NCBI GenBank assembly: GCA_017654935.2
Contig: CM065699.1
Location: forward strand, 47,829,456-47,893,455
Length of the DNA stretch: 64,000 nt
Source of the DNA: Phymorhynchus buccinoides
Lineage: Eukaryota > Mollusca > Gastropoda > Neogastropoda > Raphitomidae
Direction of reading: 5' to 3'
The notes beneath the pieces are model-generated. The model saw nothing but the letters and a program-made list of their open reading frames with translations. It searched no databases and was not told the DNA's origin. Positions 1-9,410 of this stretch are shown here, piece after piece (within the stretch, counting starts at the first letter, position 1; each line of letters starts with the position of its first letter). A program made the translations under genes and the position numbers.

Positions 1-147
1 GCATGGGGTGGGGTATTTGCAAGCGATGGAGCTTCTCCCATGTTTTCGCCTTTACTCCTTCAAATTTGCAACTGGGGGTGAAAATACCCGTTAAAATTCT
101 AAACAGGGGGTGAGAGGAAAAGGTCAGAATCCCTTGTGGTAACTCAC

Positions 148-230
148 AGCATCTTGTGCAGGCCGGACATTTTGCTCTCCAGGGTGTTCTGGTGTTCCAG
201 CAGACCTTTCAGCTCTTCCTCCACCTCATC
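148..230 (-). CDS. COG4: COG4 coding exon 2
   Basis: Second coding exon of conserved oligomeric Golgi complex subunit 4. It reads on the minus strand from an acceptor (cacccag) at 231 to a donor (gtgagt) at 147. The 27 codons plus 2 nt continue exon 1 without a gap and contain LLEHQNTLESKMSGLHKM, which aligns position for position with human LLEQQNTIESKMVTLHRM. This is the N-terminal coiled-coil-like region used for assembly of the lobe A tethering subcomplex at the Golgi. The next exon must lie to the left of the window. No frameshift is seen. Confidence 0.95.
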
Positions 231-404
231 CTGGGTGAAAACAACACACGGACAAACTGTCAATGGGTCACTGGTGCAACGAGCATAGAAAAGTGATAGG
301 ACAAACTTCTCAAAAACGAAATTTCTTCTTGAGAGATAATAAAGTGATTTTGAATTTGAATTTGAAACTGTCCTAAAAGTGAAACAAGAAAATCAATTGG
401 ACAA

Positions 405-423
405 GTTCCTGTGGGGATACCGA

Positions 424-467
<44 letters not shown>

Positions 468-468
468 G

Positions 469-507
<39 letters not shown>

Positions 508-531
508 GGGGGGGGGGGGGGGGGGGGGGGG

Positions 532-574
<43 letters not shown>

Positions 575-601
575 CGGGGGGGGGGGGGGGGGGGGGGGGT
601 G

Positions 602-645
<44 letters not shown>

Positions 646-647
646 GT

Positions 648-705
<58 letters not shown>

Positions 706-915
706 GTCTTTCACACAAAAAGTTCCCCTACCTTCTGGAAGTTCTGTGCTAGTTACGTCCTCTAATTTATCACTCTTTGGCTCTGCCTTTTCCCTTTGCT
801 TACTGTCAATCAGAATGCGTCAGAACTCAGATCTACTATCTTTCTGCCTTACTGGTTCATTCTCCTGCCTTTGTTCTAGAAACTCCTACAAAGATTTTCT
901 TCAGTTAGGCGCATA
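405..915 (+). mobile_element. GAA-tailed SINE-like element with a giant G tract
   Basis: Head cctgtggggataccgagagg, then about 280 bp of nearly pure G (424-704) where other copies have 5-10 G, then the normal body gtctttcac to cttctggaagttctgtgct and ggttcattctcctgcctttg. It is truncated after the ttaggcgcataac block. Confidence 0.8.
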
Positions 916-924
916 ACTGATGTG

Positions 925-1042
925 TAGAGTGGCACAGAGGTAATCAATGCGTTCGCCTCGTGCACGATAAACCCAAGTTCGAACCTGGGTACAGGGGATT
1001 TTTCCTCTCACTCTGCACTAGGCTTTATGGTCTGAACGTGGA

Positions 1043-1073
<31 letters not shown>

Positions 1074-1105
1074 CGTGTGCCCATGCACTTATTTTTTCCT
1101 TCTTT
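925..1105 (+). mobile_element. tRNA-derived SINE, copy 1
   Basis: A-box-like tagagtggcacagaggtaat, B-box agttcgaacctgggtacag, and the conserved central block cggatgagacgataaactga and ggtcccgtgtgcccatgcac. It is not a functional tRNA gene because the cloverleaf 3' half and CCA stem are absent. Confidence 0.85.
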
Positions 1106-1142
1106 CTTTGACTTATTTATGGATAAGTGTATGAGTGTATGC

Positions 1143-1540
1143 GTGCGCAGGAGAGATTGTGTTCGCTAGAGTGTGGGGGGGAGGGGGGAGGAGAGTGTGT
1201 CTGTGAGTGTGAGTACACGTGAGTGCTTTGTGTATGCGAGTGCGTGTGTGTGTGTGTACGTGTGTGTGCGCGTGTTTGTACAAGTGTATGCTTGAGTAAG
1301 TTTGTGTGCATTTCAGTGATAATGTGTTTTCTGTGTGTTTGATGAAATGTGTGTGGGTATGTGTGTGTATGTCTGTGTGCAAGAACGCGTTCACGCTCGT
1401 GCGTGCACGTACGTGCGTGTGTGTCTGTTTTGCGTGTGTGTCTGTTGTGCGTGTGTGAGTGTTTCAATACTGATTGTAAAGCGCTTTGTGCTCGATAAAA
1501 AGCGCTATATAAATATCCGTTTATTATTATTATTATTATA
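1143..1540. repeat. TG-rich microsatellite ending in a LINE/SINE tail
   Basis: TG/CGTG repeats to about 1460, then attgtaaagcgctttgtgct and aagcgctatataaatatccg with ATT repeats to 1538. Confidence 0.85.
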
Positions 1541-1719
1541 AGCGCATGACAATTTTGCGTCAAATGTTAGGCGGAAGTTCTGTGCAAAAACGGAAAACCC
1601 ATGCGCAATCCGTAAAACAAAACAAAATCTGGAAGAAATATGAAGGAGTGTGTACATTACACGCGGAAACTCATGTAGCTATTAGTGTCACTGTGTGTTG
1701 ACTGCAATGTGTACGTCAG

Positions 1720-1723
1720 CTTT

Positions 1724-1812
<89 letters not shown>
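1720..1812. repeat. (GA)n microsatellite
   Basis: An uninterrupted run of about 46 GA units. Confidence 0.97.
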
Positions 1813-1815
<3 letters not shown>

Positions 1816-2014
1816 TGTGTGTGTTGATGCTTTGTTCAACTGATTGTATTTTGTATTGTTTTTTGGGTGGGGCGAGTGGTGGTGATGGTAACGGTGTGTG
1901 TGTGTGTGTGTACGTGCGTGTATGTGTGGGTGGGGTGTGTATGTGTATGCCTATTTGTATGTGCGTGAGCGATTATTTCGTTTTGTTGTTGAATTTGTTG
2001 CTTTTAATTTTTGC

Positions 2015-2095
2015 TGTTGTTAAGCGCATAGAGCTCCACATTGGTGGAGGAATGCGCTATATAAATGATTCACTATTATTATTATTATTATAGCA
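2015..2095 (+). mobile_element. LINE/SINE 3' tail
   Basis: gttaagcgcatagagctcca then gcgctatataaatgattcac and ATT repeats. Confidence 0.75.
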
Positions 2096-2540
2096 GTAGT
2101 AGATCAAATAACATAGGGACAAAACAAGCCGTCCAGCTTTTTTAGAATGTCCTTTAATTTAATTAATTTACATTACAATCTCATGCGCAATCCCACCCGC
2201 TTATAAATTTCTTATATAAAGTGTAAGGGGTTTCCGCACGGAACTTGTGGATTGCGGATATAATGCATGTATACAAGCCCTCATCAAGGGTCAAATGCAA
2301 TGTTTATTGGCCATACCGCAATCGAGCATTGCAAGCTCAGTTTGTCCCCAAATGGTTCAAAAGTATGCTATTTTGGTACAGCTATTTTTTCTGTCATGAG
2401 ATCTGGACCATTTGGGAACAATCCGAAGCTGATGGTGTCGGATCTCTTTACTCTGATACCTAACCTTTTGAAAGTGGGAGTTGACAAATTAAAAACAAAC
2501 AACAAAAACAGTGGGAAACACTATGCTTGACATTAGATAT

Positions 2541-2580
<40 letters not shown>
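2541..2580. repeat. poly-C run of 40
   Basis: Homopolymer in the COG4 intron; its length is likely unreliable. Confidence 0.9.
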
Positions 2581-2582
<2 letters not shown>

Positions 2583-2829
2583 TCTCTCAAATAAGTCTGC
2601 GGCGATTGTAAAGTTATTTTCCTTGTAGCATCCAAACAAGTCAAGTGTCAAAGAAATGCAGGATGCAGCAGAATCTTTCAGTTTCAGTTTCTCACTTTCT
2701 CTCTGGCAGAGAGAAAGTCTCTGCCAGTGACTGAGTGAGTCTCTGGCACCATCACTTTCTTTGCCTTTGGAAAAGATGTGACCTCAAGCAGATAAAATAA
2801 TGCACGAAATGCCAATATGAGGTACGAAC

Positions 2830-2940
2830 CTCTTGTTTTGTGAGCCGTTCCAAAGCTTTCTTAATATCATCAATTTCTGTTAAATTATCTACGGAATCCA
2901 TAGACGCCATAGACGTGGCATCCCCAATGGAGGTCGCCAT
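2830..2940 (-). CDS. COG4: COG4 coding exon 1 (start codon)
   Basis: First coding exon of COG4, a subunit of the eight-member conserved oligomeric Golgi complex that tethers recycling vesicles to Golgi cisternae. The ATG at 2940 opens 37 codons (MATSIGDATS...) ending LTEIDDIKKALERLTKQE, matching human COG4 LTELQELEAVYERLCGEE with no gap. The donor is gttcgt at 2829, with phase 0 into exon 2. The start is supported because the frame has no upstream protein homology and the sequence just upstream looks like a promoter. The neighbour on the other side of that promoter is SF3B3 on the plus strand, as in vertebrates. Six further COG4 exons, encoding the C-terminus, occur at 22009-28810, out of order with respect to this one (see findings). 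Confidence 0.95.
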
Positions 2941-3047
2941 TTTGTCAGCTGTGCATGATGGGTACTTTGATCAAAACCGGAAGTAACATTTGAAGACATT
3001 TGCCGGCGTCAATAATGCGTTGATCAAAATCTCTCTTTATCTAACAT
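2941..3047. promoter_or_regulatory. putative bidirectional COG4/SF3B3 promoter
   Basis: Short region between the COG4 ATG and a strong donor-like sequence (cat|gtaagtg, cut after 3047). It has an ETS-type site CCGGAAGT at 2977-2984 and no TATA box, a combination typical of divergent housekeeping promoters. No other promoter-like sequence is visible before the COG4 start codon. Function is inferred from position and motif only. Confidence 0.55.
2985..3047 (+). other. SF3B3: possible non-coding first exon of SF3B3
   Basis: The sequence ending at 3047 is followed by gtaagtg, a near-consensus donor. The coding SF3B3 exon at 5143 has a good acceptor (ttttcccccaag) 13 nt before its ATG, so a 5'UTR exon upstream is required or likely. 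This would put the two gene starts about 100 bp apart. The 5' end of the exon is a guess; only the donor is visible. Confidence 0.4.
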
Positions 3048-3596
3048 GTAAGTGAAAATCGAGTTGTTTATTTGATTACTGTCAGTAACTTTAAATTATC
3101 TTGTTATTGCACTGCCAAATATTGTGATAGATGATGATGGTTTTACACTATGGCGTACACACATACAATGTGATCCCACCAGCACATCCATGATCAATAA
3201 CAACAGCCAACGAAGTATTTACTGTACTTTTGTATTATTGTTTAAATCCAGTTTTACAACTGCCATGCTTCCAAGTTTTTTTGGCTAAGGGTTGAGGGTT
3301 TCCAGAAGGACTGTATTGCACCCCAATCAGACTGATTCTGGATCTGGATCTGGTAGTATGCGTCGCAGACGCCACTTCTCTGTCCTTCATGTAAATTAGT
3401 AACGAGAAGCTAACCGCTGTCTCAGTGTCTGGACGCCAATTTTCATTAGGCCATTTTTTCATTATACCCTAGTATCGTCTGATTCTGACTCGTAACGCTG
3501 AGCAGTGAGCTATCCAACTGGATAATTATACAGCATGGTTGTGGAGCGGCAGGAAGAAAAATAAAACAAAATCAAAGAAGCAATTCTCTCTCTGAG

Positions 3597-3620
3597 ACTG
3601 AGAGAGACTCAGAGAGAGAG

Positions 3621-3675
<55 letters not shown>
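3597..3675. repeat. (CT)n microsatellite
   Basis: Almost uninterrupted CT dinucleotides, preceded by GA/CT palindromic sequence. It lies in the inferred SF3B3 5'UTR intron. Confidence 0.9.
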
Positions 3676-3676
<1 letters not shown>

Positions 3677-3902
3677 AATGAACTAAAACATATAGAGATC
3701 TCCCCAGCGTTTCATGGCTCCAGCGTCTGCTGCAAAATGATGCCGTTCACGAAGTATAGGCTGGAACTAGACCAGTGGAAAACAATGGGTTTTTGTGTGT
3801 GCTACTGCTAGACATCGGCCTTTCTGTTATATTGTTGTGTTATGGGAATACTTAATGTTAGACTAGAGACTGTTACTGACAGCTTAGTCACATTTTAAAA
3901 CT

Positions 3903-5008
3903 CAGGTTCTCCCAGGTTCTGTCGACATTGATGGCACTGAGATCAAGCTGTCGGCGTCTGTCCGCAATCTAGGTGTTACCTTGGACCAAACCCTCTCTTT
4001 CAAACAGCATGTTTCCAATGTTTGCAAGTCTTGCTATCTAGAACTTCGAAGAATTAGTTCAATCCGCCGTTTCCTCTCAAGATGCCCTGAAGACTAGTAT
4101 GTCACTATGTGCTTTTGTTCTGTCTCGCCTTGACTACTGTGACTCATTTCTTGCTGGCTGTCCATCGTCTCTCATCTCCAAGCTCCAATGGGTCCAGAAT
4201 AATGCTGCTCGTCTCATTTCTCGCTCCCCTAAGTACGATCATATTACTCCGGTTCTTCGTTCTCTACATTCAACATTGGCTCCCAGTTCAATCACGCATT
4301 GACTTCAAAATTCTCCTTGCCTTCAAGTCACTGAATAGTGAATGATCAAGCTCCCTTATAATATAAGATATAAGTTATATCTCTCTGATCTCCTTCATCT
4401 CTATGTCCCAGCTCGCCAACTACGTTCGTCTTCTGATTCTCGTCTCCTCTCCCCTCCCTCCATCCGTCTCAAATCTGCTGGCCAACGTTCTTTTTCCTGT
4501 CAAGCACCATCTCTTTGGAATTCTCTGCCTTCTCCTCTCCGACACTCATTCAAAACCTCTCTTAAAACCCATCTTTTTCCTGCTGCACCCTAAATATTTG
4601 ATCAGTTGTCTATCTTGTGTGCGCGTGAGGGAAGATTGAATAAGAGGTGTGTGGTGTGAGCATGCATGTGTGCTTGTGTGTGTTTTGGTTCTGTGGGTTG
4701 TGTGTGCACGCATGTGTCTGTGTGTTTCTCTGCGTGTGTGTGAGGGTGTTTCTGTATGTGTTGGTGTATGTGGTCAGTCTGTGCGGCTCAGTTGATGTGT
4801 GCTTACTGAATGGAGGATGAACGAGTCAGTGTTGTTAATAAATGTGTGTGTGTTACTGTTAGAGAGAGAGAGAGAGACCATTGCTGGTTGGTGTCATTCT
4901 TGCATGCTGTTTTTGTTGTCTATTTGTTGATGAAAAATTGATTGTAAAGCGCTTTGGGCTCATCTGAGGTAAAGCGCTATATAAATGTACAATTATTATT
5001 ATTATTTT
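3903..5008 (+). mobile_element. CR1/L2-like LINE, 3' end with degraded reverse transcriptase
   Basis: The translated fragments match the last third of a non-LTR retrotransposon ORF2: a piece ending LGVTLDQTLSFKQHVSNVC, then FVLSRLDYCDSFLAGCPSSL with WVQNNAARLI, then a piece with SLWNSLPSPLRHSFKTSLK. They lie in different frames, with at least three frameshifts, so the copy is dead. The 3'UTR contains TG microsatellite and ends with two half-matching boxes (gtaaagcgctttgggctc and aaagcgctatataaatg) followed by an ATT tail at 4991-5008. The same tail occurs many times in the window. It is inserted in the inferred 5'UTR intron of SF3B3. Confidence 0.85.
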
Positions 5009-5142
5009 GATTTTGGGCTGGAGCGTGAGAGTCAATCTTTGTTACAAGTTACGAAGTTAGCCTAGGCCTCTACTGTAGTACTAGCTCTAGATAGTTTATT
5101 TCAAGCTCTCCCAACTAATGGTTTGCTTGATTTTCCCCCAAG

Positions 5143-5381
5143 AGAAACACGCACGATGCACCTGTACAACCTGACCCTCCAGCGGTCCACGGGGATCGTG
5201 ACGGCGGTCCACGGCAACTTCTCGGGGTCCAAGCTGCAGGAGATCGTGGTGTCCCGGGGCAAGGTGCTGGAGCTGCTCCGTCACGACCCCAACACGGGCA
5301 AGATCTACCCCGTGCTGTCCATCGAGGTGTTCGGGGTGGTCCGATCACTCATGCCGTTCAGGCTGACTGGTGGAACCAAAG
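5143..5381 (+). CDS. SF3B3: SF3B3 first coding exon (ATG at 5156)
   Basis: N-terminal exon of splicing factor 3B subunit 3 (SAP130), part of the SF3b complex of U2 snRNP that binds the branch-site region. The acceptor is at 5142, the ATG at 5156, and the donor (gtagga) follows 5381. The 75 codons begin MHLYNLTLQRSTGIVTAVHG, against human MFLYNLTLQRATGISFAIHG, and end FRLTGGTK. The phase-1 junction (G|AC) continues to the Asp of [10 protein letters not shown] in the next exon, as in human. An in-frame upstream ATG lies before the acceptor and is not expected in the mRNA. The exon is much more GC-rich than its introns. Its 3' edge is copied downstream (5462-5727). Human SF3B3 is 1217 residues; only about 237 are present in this window. 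Confidence 0.97.
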
Positions 5382-5461
5382 GTAGGAGTAGGAACATTGG
5401 TGTTTACATTACAAAGCTTTGAATGGCTGAAGTGTGTGTTGTACATTGAGGTGTGTGTCAC

Positions 5462-5727
5462 TGTGTGTGTGCTGTCCATCGGGGTAGTGCGGTCACTCAA
5501 AGCTTTGAATGGCTAGTGTGTGTGTGCTGTCCATCAAGGTGTTCGGGGTGGTCCGCTCCCTCATGCCATTCAGGCTGACCGGTGGAACCAAAGTAGGAGT
5601 GGGAACATTGGTGTTTACAAAGCTTTGAAGGGCTAAAGTGTGTGTGTTGTCCATCAAGGTGTTCTGGGTGGTCCGGTCGCTCACACCTTTCAGGCTGACC
5701 TGTGGAACCAAATGTATGGAGTAGGTA
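5462..5727 (+). repeat. three decayed tandem copies of the SF3B3 first-coding-exon 3' edge
   Basis: Copies at about 5471-5520 (short), 5529-5648 and 5648-5727 repeat the last 60 nt of the exon ending at 5381, the splice donor and about 60 nt of intron. The second copy still reads VFGVVRSLMPFRLTGGTK, but one G has been lost at the donor. The third has several substitutions and no clear donor. TG-rich spacers separate them. None has an acceptor, so they are not cassette exons. Confidence 0.9.
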
Positions 5728-5791
5728 GATCTGGGTGTATAGATTTAGAAGGGCTTAAATATGTGTTGTAGATAAGATCTGATACATTGAG

Positions 5792-7503
5792 ATATGAGGC
5801 AATGTCAAAAGGTGCCATGCCCCACCCTTACCTCACAAAATTGTCCATAACTTAATTTCATGATGCTTATGATCTCAGTGATTAGTCTGTCTGTGTTGTA
5901 GAAACATTAAAAATGTTTATTAAACAGTAAAAGCTATTGAAGACATCAAATTAAAAAAACTATTAGCGAAAATACCGGCACTAGATGGCCGAAATCGGCG
6001 TGCATTTTGACTGTGGTGAACAGTGCACCACTTGGAGGGCTTGTGGTTCCAAATAGATGCAAATAGCAAACCCATTTTCAGTTGTATTATGTTCTTCTGT
6101 AATCTTTGCAACTATAATAATGTTCAAAATAAAATGTTCATGTGTATCTTTACGGTAATATGACCTCAAAGTCGGTATGTTACTTGCTACAATTGTTGTC
6201 ACATTGAGAGCTAGCAGATAACTGTTTACCTTGACTAACAAAAATATGGAACGAGTCTAAAATGAAGGTTATAGATCCATTGGAAGTTGCTCTTTTTAAC
6301 ACCTATTAGTACAATAGTTTTTTTGTGGTAATAGTTAGCAAAATTACATCATTTACGGATTGTCGTCACGACGTCACAAGTAACACTTATGAGCTTTCAA
6401 TGCTTATTACAATTAAAAAATTCAGTCAACAAGAACGGAACCCCCAGTTTCTGTAAACCTTCGACTCAGTGTGCAATGCTCAATAGCTTTTCCACTCTTT
6501 TCAACATCGAAAGAGCGAAGAGAAGGCTCATAAATGTTTGTTGTCACGGAGGAATTTATGTCACAAGTAACATAATCTTGTAGCAAGTAACACACAAACC
6601 ATAGTTCATTTTTATATCAATTCGATTGAAGCAATAATTTGGATGGAAATATTGACAGCTTGGCACAAAACTTCTTTATTTTGATCTACTCTTCTGCTAG
6701 TGGGTGCCAAAATGATGTTGTAGGGTAAGAGACCCCCTGTGACGGGAGATCTTGTGTTGTCACATGTCACAAGTAACTCATGAGTTACGATTTTAAGTTG
6801 AAATTAGGCACATTACAAGTTTACTTCACAACACTTTGGCTGTTTCAGTAATACTGAAGCAATATTTCTTGAAAAAGTACTTTCTTTTCTGTTGGTTTAT
6901 GAGACTTAATGACTTCAATCACATGTTACTTGCTACCTGTGACAACACTTCAATTTGTCGTCACATGGATTTGTGTAGCAAGTAACATAAATAAAGTTCT
7001 ACTCTCTTATTCATTTGGCTTGAATTTTTTTATCATTACTTTACAATATACACATGGAATGTTTCTTTGAAGAAATAAACATTTGTTTGCTGTTTCTGAT
7101 ATTTTCTTTTATGGTAGGCAATTGTGTGCGAGTGAGGCAACGACGTATGTGTAGGTGATGATACAAAATTAAGCATAACACATGTGTTATTACTAAAGTG
7201 TCAAAAACAATTATACCAGATTATTCTAGCAATGTGACTTTATTTATTTCTGCTTTATGAAGATGATCTTTGCTTTACTCTTCACACAGCATAGTACTTT
7301 ATGTTGTCACGTGTCACAAGTAACATGCCTCCTGAAGCCAATTTAAAATTGTGATAAATCATAATCTAAGCTAATTTATCCATAAATTCACACACAGTCA
7401 TTTTATTGGAGTTGAAAAGAAACAGAAAAGGTCAAAAGAATGGCTGACAATGACATTTCATTTTTCACTTGCTTGGAAAGCACCTTTTGACATTGCCTCA
7501 TAT
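5792..7503. mobile_element. 1.7 kb non-autonomous DNA transposon with internal motif array
   Basis: The ends form an inverted repeat of 24 bp: gaggcaatgtcaaaaggtgc at the left and its complement at the right, both next to ATAT. The interior is AT-rich, has no transposase reading frame, and contains at least nine copies of GTCACAAGTAACA or the related GTAGCAAGTAACA in both orientations, often with TTGTCGTCAC or TTGTTGTCAC nearby (6178, 6365, 6560, 6580, 6765, 6923, 6975, 7310 and others). The superfamily is not recognised. It sits in the SF3B3 intron. Confidence 0.75.
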
Positions 7504-7787
7504 TTACAAGTGTGTGTGTTCTTCACTTGCTGTGTCTTCTAGGTTAATTAACCGTCTTGATCTTGATCTCTTTTTCTGTTGCTTTCTCTGTCTCTGTGTC
7601 TGTAACTGTGTAAGTTTGTGGCTCTGTCAGTCTCACCCTTCCTTTTCTCTGGTGTATGATTTCTGGCTCAGTGGCTGTCAACAGTGAATTTTTATTTTTT
7701 ATTTGACATTTATAATCATTTGAACACTGCAAATGACTTGTTGGTCTGACCCTGTCAAGGCAACATTGGCATGTTTGATCCGTGCAG

Positions 7788-7958
7788 ACTATGTGGTGGT
7801 GGGATCAGACTCGGGGCGCATCGTCATTCTGGAGTACATCCCGTCCAAGAACCAGTTTGAGAAGATCCACCAGGAGACGTTCGGCAAGAGCGGGTGTCGC
7901 CGCATCGTGCCGGGACAGTACCTGGCCGTCGACCCCAAGGGCCGCGCTGTCATGATCG
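7788..7958 (+). CDS. SF3B3: SF3B3 second coding exon
   Basis: This exon follows the acceptor cgtgcag and ends at ATCG|gtgcgt. It encodes [36 protein letters not shown] and [12 protein letters not shown], nearly identical to human SF3B3 in the first WD40-like beta-propeller (MMS1/CPSF-A N-terminal family). It has 171 nt, enters and leaves in phase 1, and contains no frameshift. A MITE begins 40 bp after the donor. Confidence 0.97.
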
Positions 7959-7998
7959 GTGCGTGCTGTGGGGTGTGTGTGTGTAAAGAATCCCATTC

Positions 7999-8209
7999 AG
8001 GGCTCGTCCCGCAAAACAAGGGATCCCAGGGACTCCTTCACTTACAGTATAGAGGGTCCTAGAGGCAGGATAGAGGCTCCCAGTGGCATTGCGAATGCTA
8101 AAAAGAGTTTTTCTAGTGCATCCCTGGGACCCTTTGCACATTCTTTTAGAGGGTCCTTTAGAATTGTAGTGCTTCATAGACCCGCAAATGGGAGTCCCTG
8201 GGAGCCCTG
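7999..8209. mobile_element. MITE with AGGGCTC/GAGCCCT ends, copy 1
   Basis: About 210 bp, beginning agggctcgtcccgcaaaac and ending gagtccctgggagccctg, so the ends are inverted repeats. A sister copy with the same order of internal blocks lies at 40586-40784. No clear target duplication is visible. Confidence 0.75.
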
Positions 8210-8213
8210 CTAT

Positions 8214-8457
8214 TTAACCCTTTCGCCGCCAGCCTTTTTCAGCCAAAAATACATCTAAGCTTGACTGGGTAGAGAGAAAAAATAATCTGCAATATTAGGA
8301 ATTCCTCTGTGACATGAATGATATTGGGCTTATCCTTAACCCCCAAAGTTAAGAAAATAAAGTCTTCCGATAACAGGCCCTGATTTGATGCCTTTTACTG
8401 ACATGGGTTTTAAACCTTTGTGGTGCATAAATGCGACATTGGCGGCAAAAGGATTAA
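8214..8457. mobile_element. TTAA-flanked piggyBac-like MITE, copy 1
   Basis: It starts TTAACCCTTTCGCCGCCA and ends with the complement (ggcggcaaaaggattaa). The TTAA flank and CCC start are those of piggyBac-type elements. It shares the internal block ctgcaatattgggaattcct with the copies at 9198, 46632, 49387 and 50669. Confidence 0.8.
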
Positions 8458-8624
8458 GGCCAAATGTTATGTGTGTGTGTGTTGTGTATCCTGTATGTGT
8501 AATAGTCCAGTCATCCACGCTCAGCACCTTCACCTCGAGGGTGCTCAAGGTGTCAAGCACTGCACATAAAAACATCTTGCTCCCCTTTTTTTTGTTTTTT
8601 TTGTTGCATGTATCATGTAAGAGT

Positions 8625-8712
8625 CAAAGAGTGGCAGATTAGAGGAAGTTTCAAGCGCAGAACTTCCAGACAGTGGGGGAACTATTTTTACGAAAGACAC
8701 CCCGGTATCGGA
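8625..8712 (-). mobile_element. fragment of the ggggatacc/GAA-tailed SINE-like family
   Basis: Minus-strand head fragment covering cttctggaagttctgtgc and ctctttgactctgcc-like blocks. It is truncated and next to the duplicated exon edge of SF3B3. Confidence 0.7.
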
Positions 8713-8769
8713 GAGACTGGAGGGGGGGGCGAATGGAGGCACGAAGCATCCACCCACTGCTCCGAGCGT

Positions 8770-8841
8770 TTATAATAACCTGTGTGTGTGGTGTGGCAGG
8801 TGCTGTGGAGAAGCAGAAGCTGGTGTACATTCTGAACCGCG
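8770..8841 (+). repeat. tandem duplicate of the SF3B3 third-exon acceptor and first 41 nt
   Basis: A block of about 72 bp containing ttataataacctgtgtgtg, the acceptor gtgtggcag at 8799 and the coding stretch [13 protein letters not shown] is followed at once by a second copy, which continues into the full exon. The first copy ends in gtgttt directly after AACCGC, giving a possible decoy micro-exon of 41 nt (8800-8840). The two copies are nearly identical, so the event is recent. Confidence 0.95.
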
Positions 8842-8872
8842 TGTTTATAATAACCTGTGTGTGGTGTGGCAG

Positions 8873-9045
8873 GTGCTGTGGAGAAGCAGAAGCTGGTGTA
8901 CATTCTGAACCGCGACGCCCAGGCTCGCCTCACCATCTCCTCCCCTCTGGAGGCCCACAAGTCCAACACACTGGTCTACCACATGATCGGCATCGACGTT
9001 GGCTTTGAGAACCCACACTTCACCTGCCTGGAGATCGACTATGAG
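8873..9045 (+). CDS. SF3B3: SF3B3 third coding exon
   Basis: It follows the second of two tandem acceptors (ag at 8871-8872) and ends at TATGAG|gtaaag. It encodes [39 protein letters not shown] and [18 protein letters not shown], matching human SF3B3 almost throughout. The 173 nt end in phase 0. Use of the first acceptor at 8800 would read through 8841-8872 and insert extra sequence, so the second is chosen. Confidence 0.97.
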
Positions 9046-9197
9046 GTAAAGTAATCCATTGTGTAGTGCGTTCATGTATGTGTGTTTTGTACGTGTGTGT
9101 GTATAATATTTTTGACGTTTATTTATGTATATTGCTTGCTGGTTTATTCATTTATTATTGTAAGCGCTTGGGGCTTTCTTTTAAAAGATTAGGCGCT

Positions 9198-9389
9198 TTA
9201 ACCCTTTCGCCGCCAGCCATTTTTCTGCCAAAAAATACCCGTAAACTTAATTGGGTTGAAAAAAAAAAGTATCTGCAATATTGGGAATTCCTCTCTGACA
9301 CATTTAACATTAGGCCTATCCTTGCCTGTGTGACATGGGTGTTAAACCATTGTGGTGCATAAATGCGACATTGGCGATGAAAGGGTTAA
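9198..9389. mobile_element. TTAA-flanked piggyBac-like MITE, copy 2
   Basis: Begins TTAACCCTTTCGCCGCCA and ends gcgatgaaagggttaa. It carries the same interior as copy 1 but is shorter (about 190 bp). It is inserted against a truncated gtaagcgcttgg LINE-tail remnant at 9155-9197. Confidence 0.8.
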
Positions 9390-9410
9390 ATGCTAATTAT
9401 TATTATTGTA

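Noticed and set aside
260..916. Poly-Pro and poly-Gly reading frames
   Set aside because: Translation of the G tract in a SINE-like element; no conserved sequence around it.
925..1105. tRNA gene from the A and B boxes, also at 40790 and 52425
   Set aside because: Only the internal promoter boxes fit; the cloverleaf does not close and the shared downstream block marks them as SINEs.
3235..3462. 75-codon minus-strand frame beside the promoter
   Set aside because: No recognisable domain or splice context; it falls in the inferred 5' intron of SF3B3.
5529..5727. Additional SF3B3 cassette exons
   Set aside because: The copies have no acceptor in front and carry frame changes or a lost donor base.
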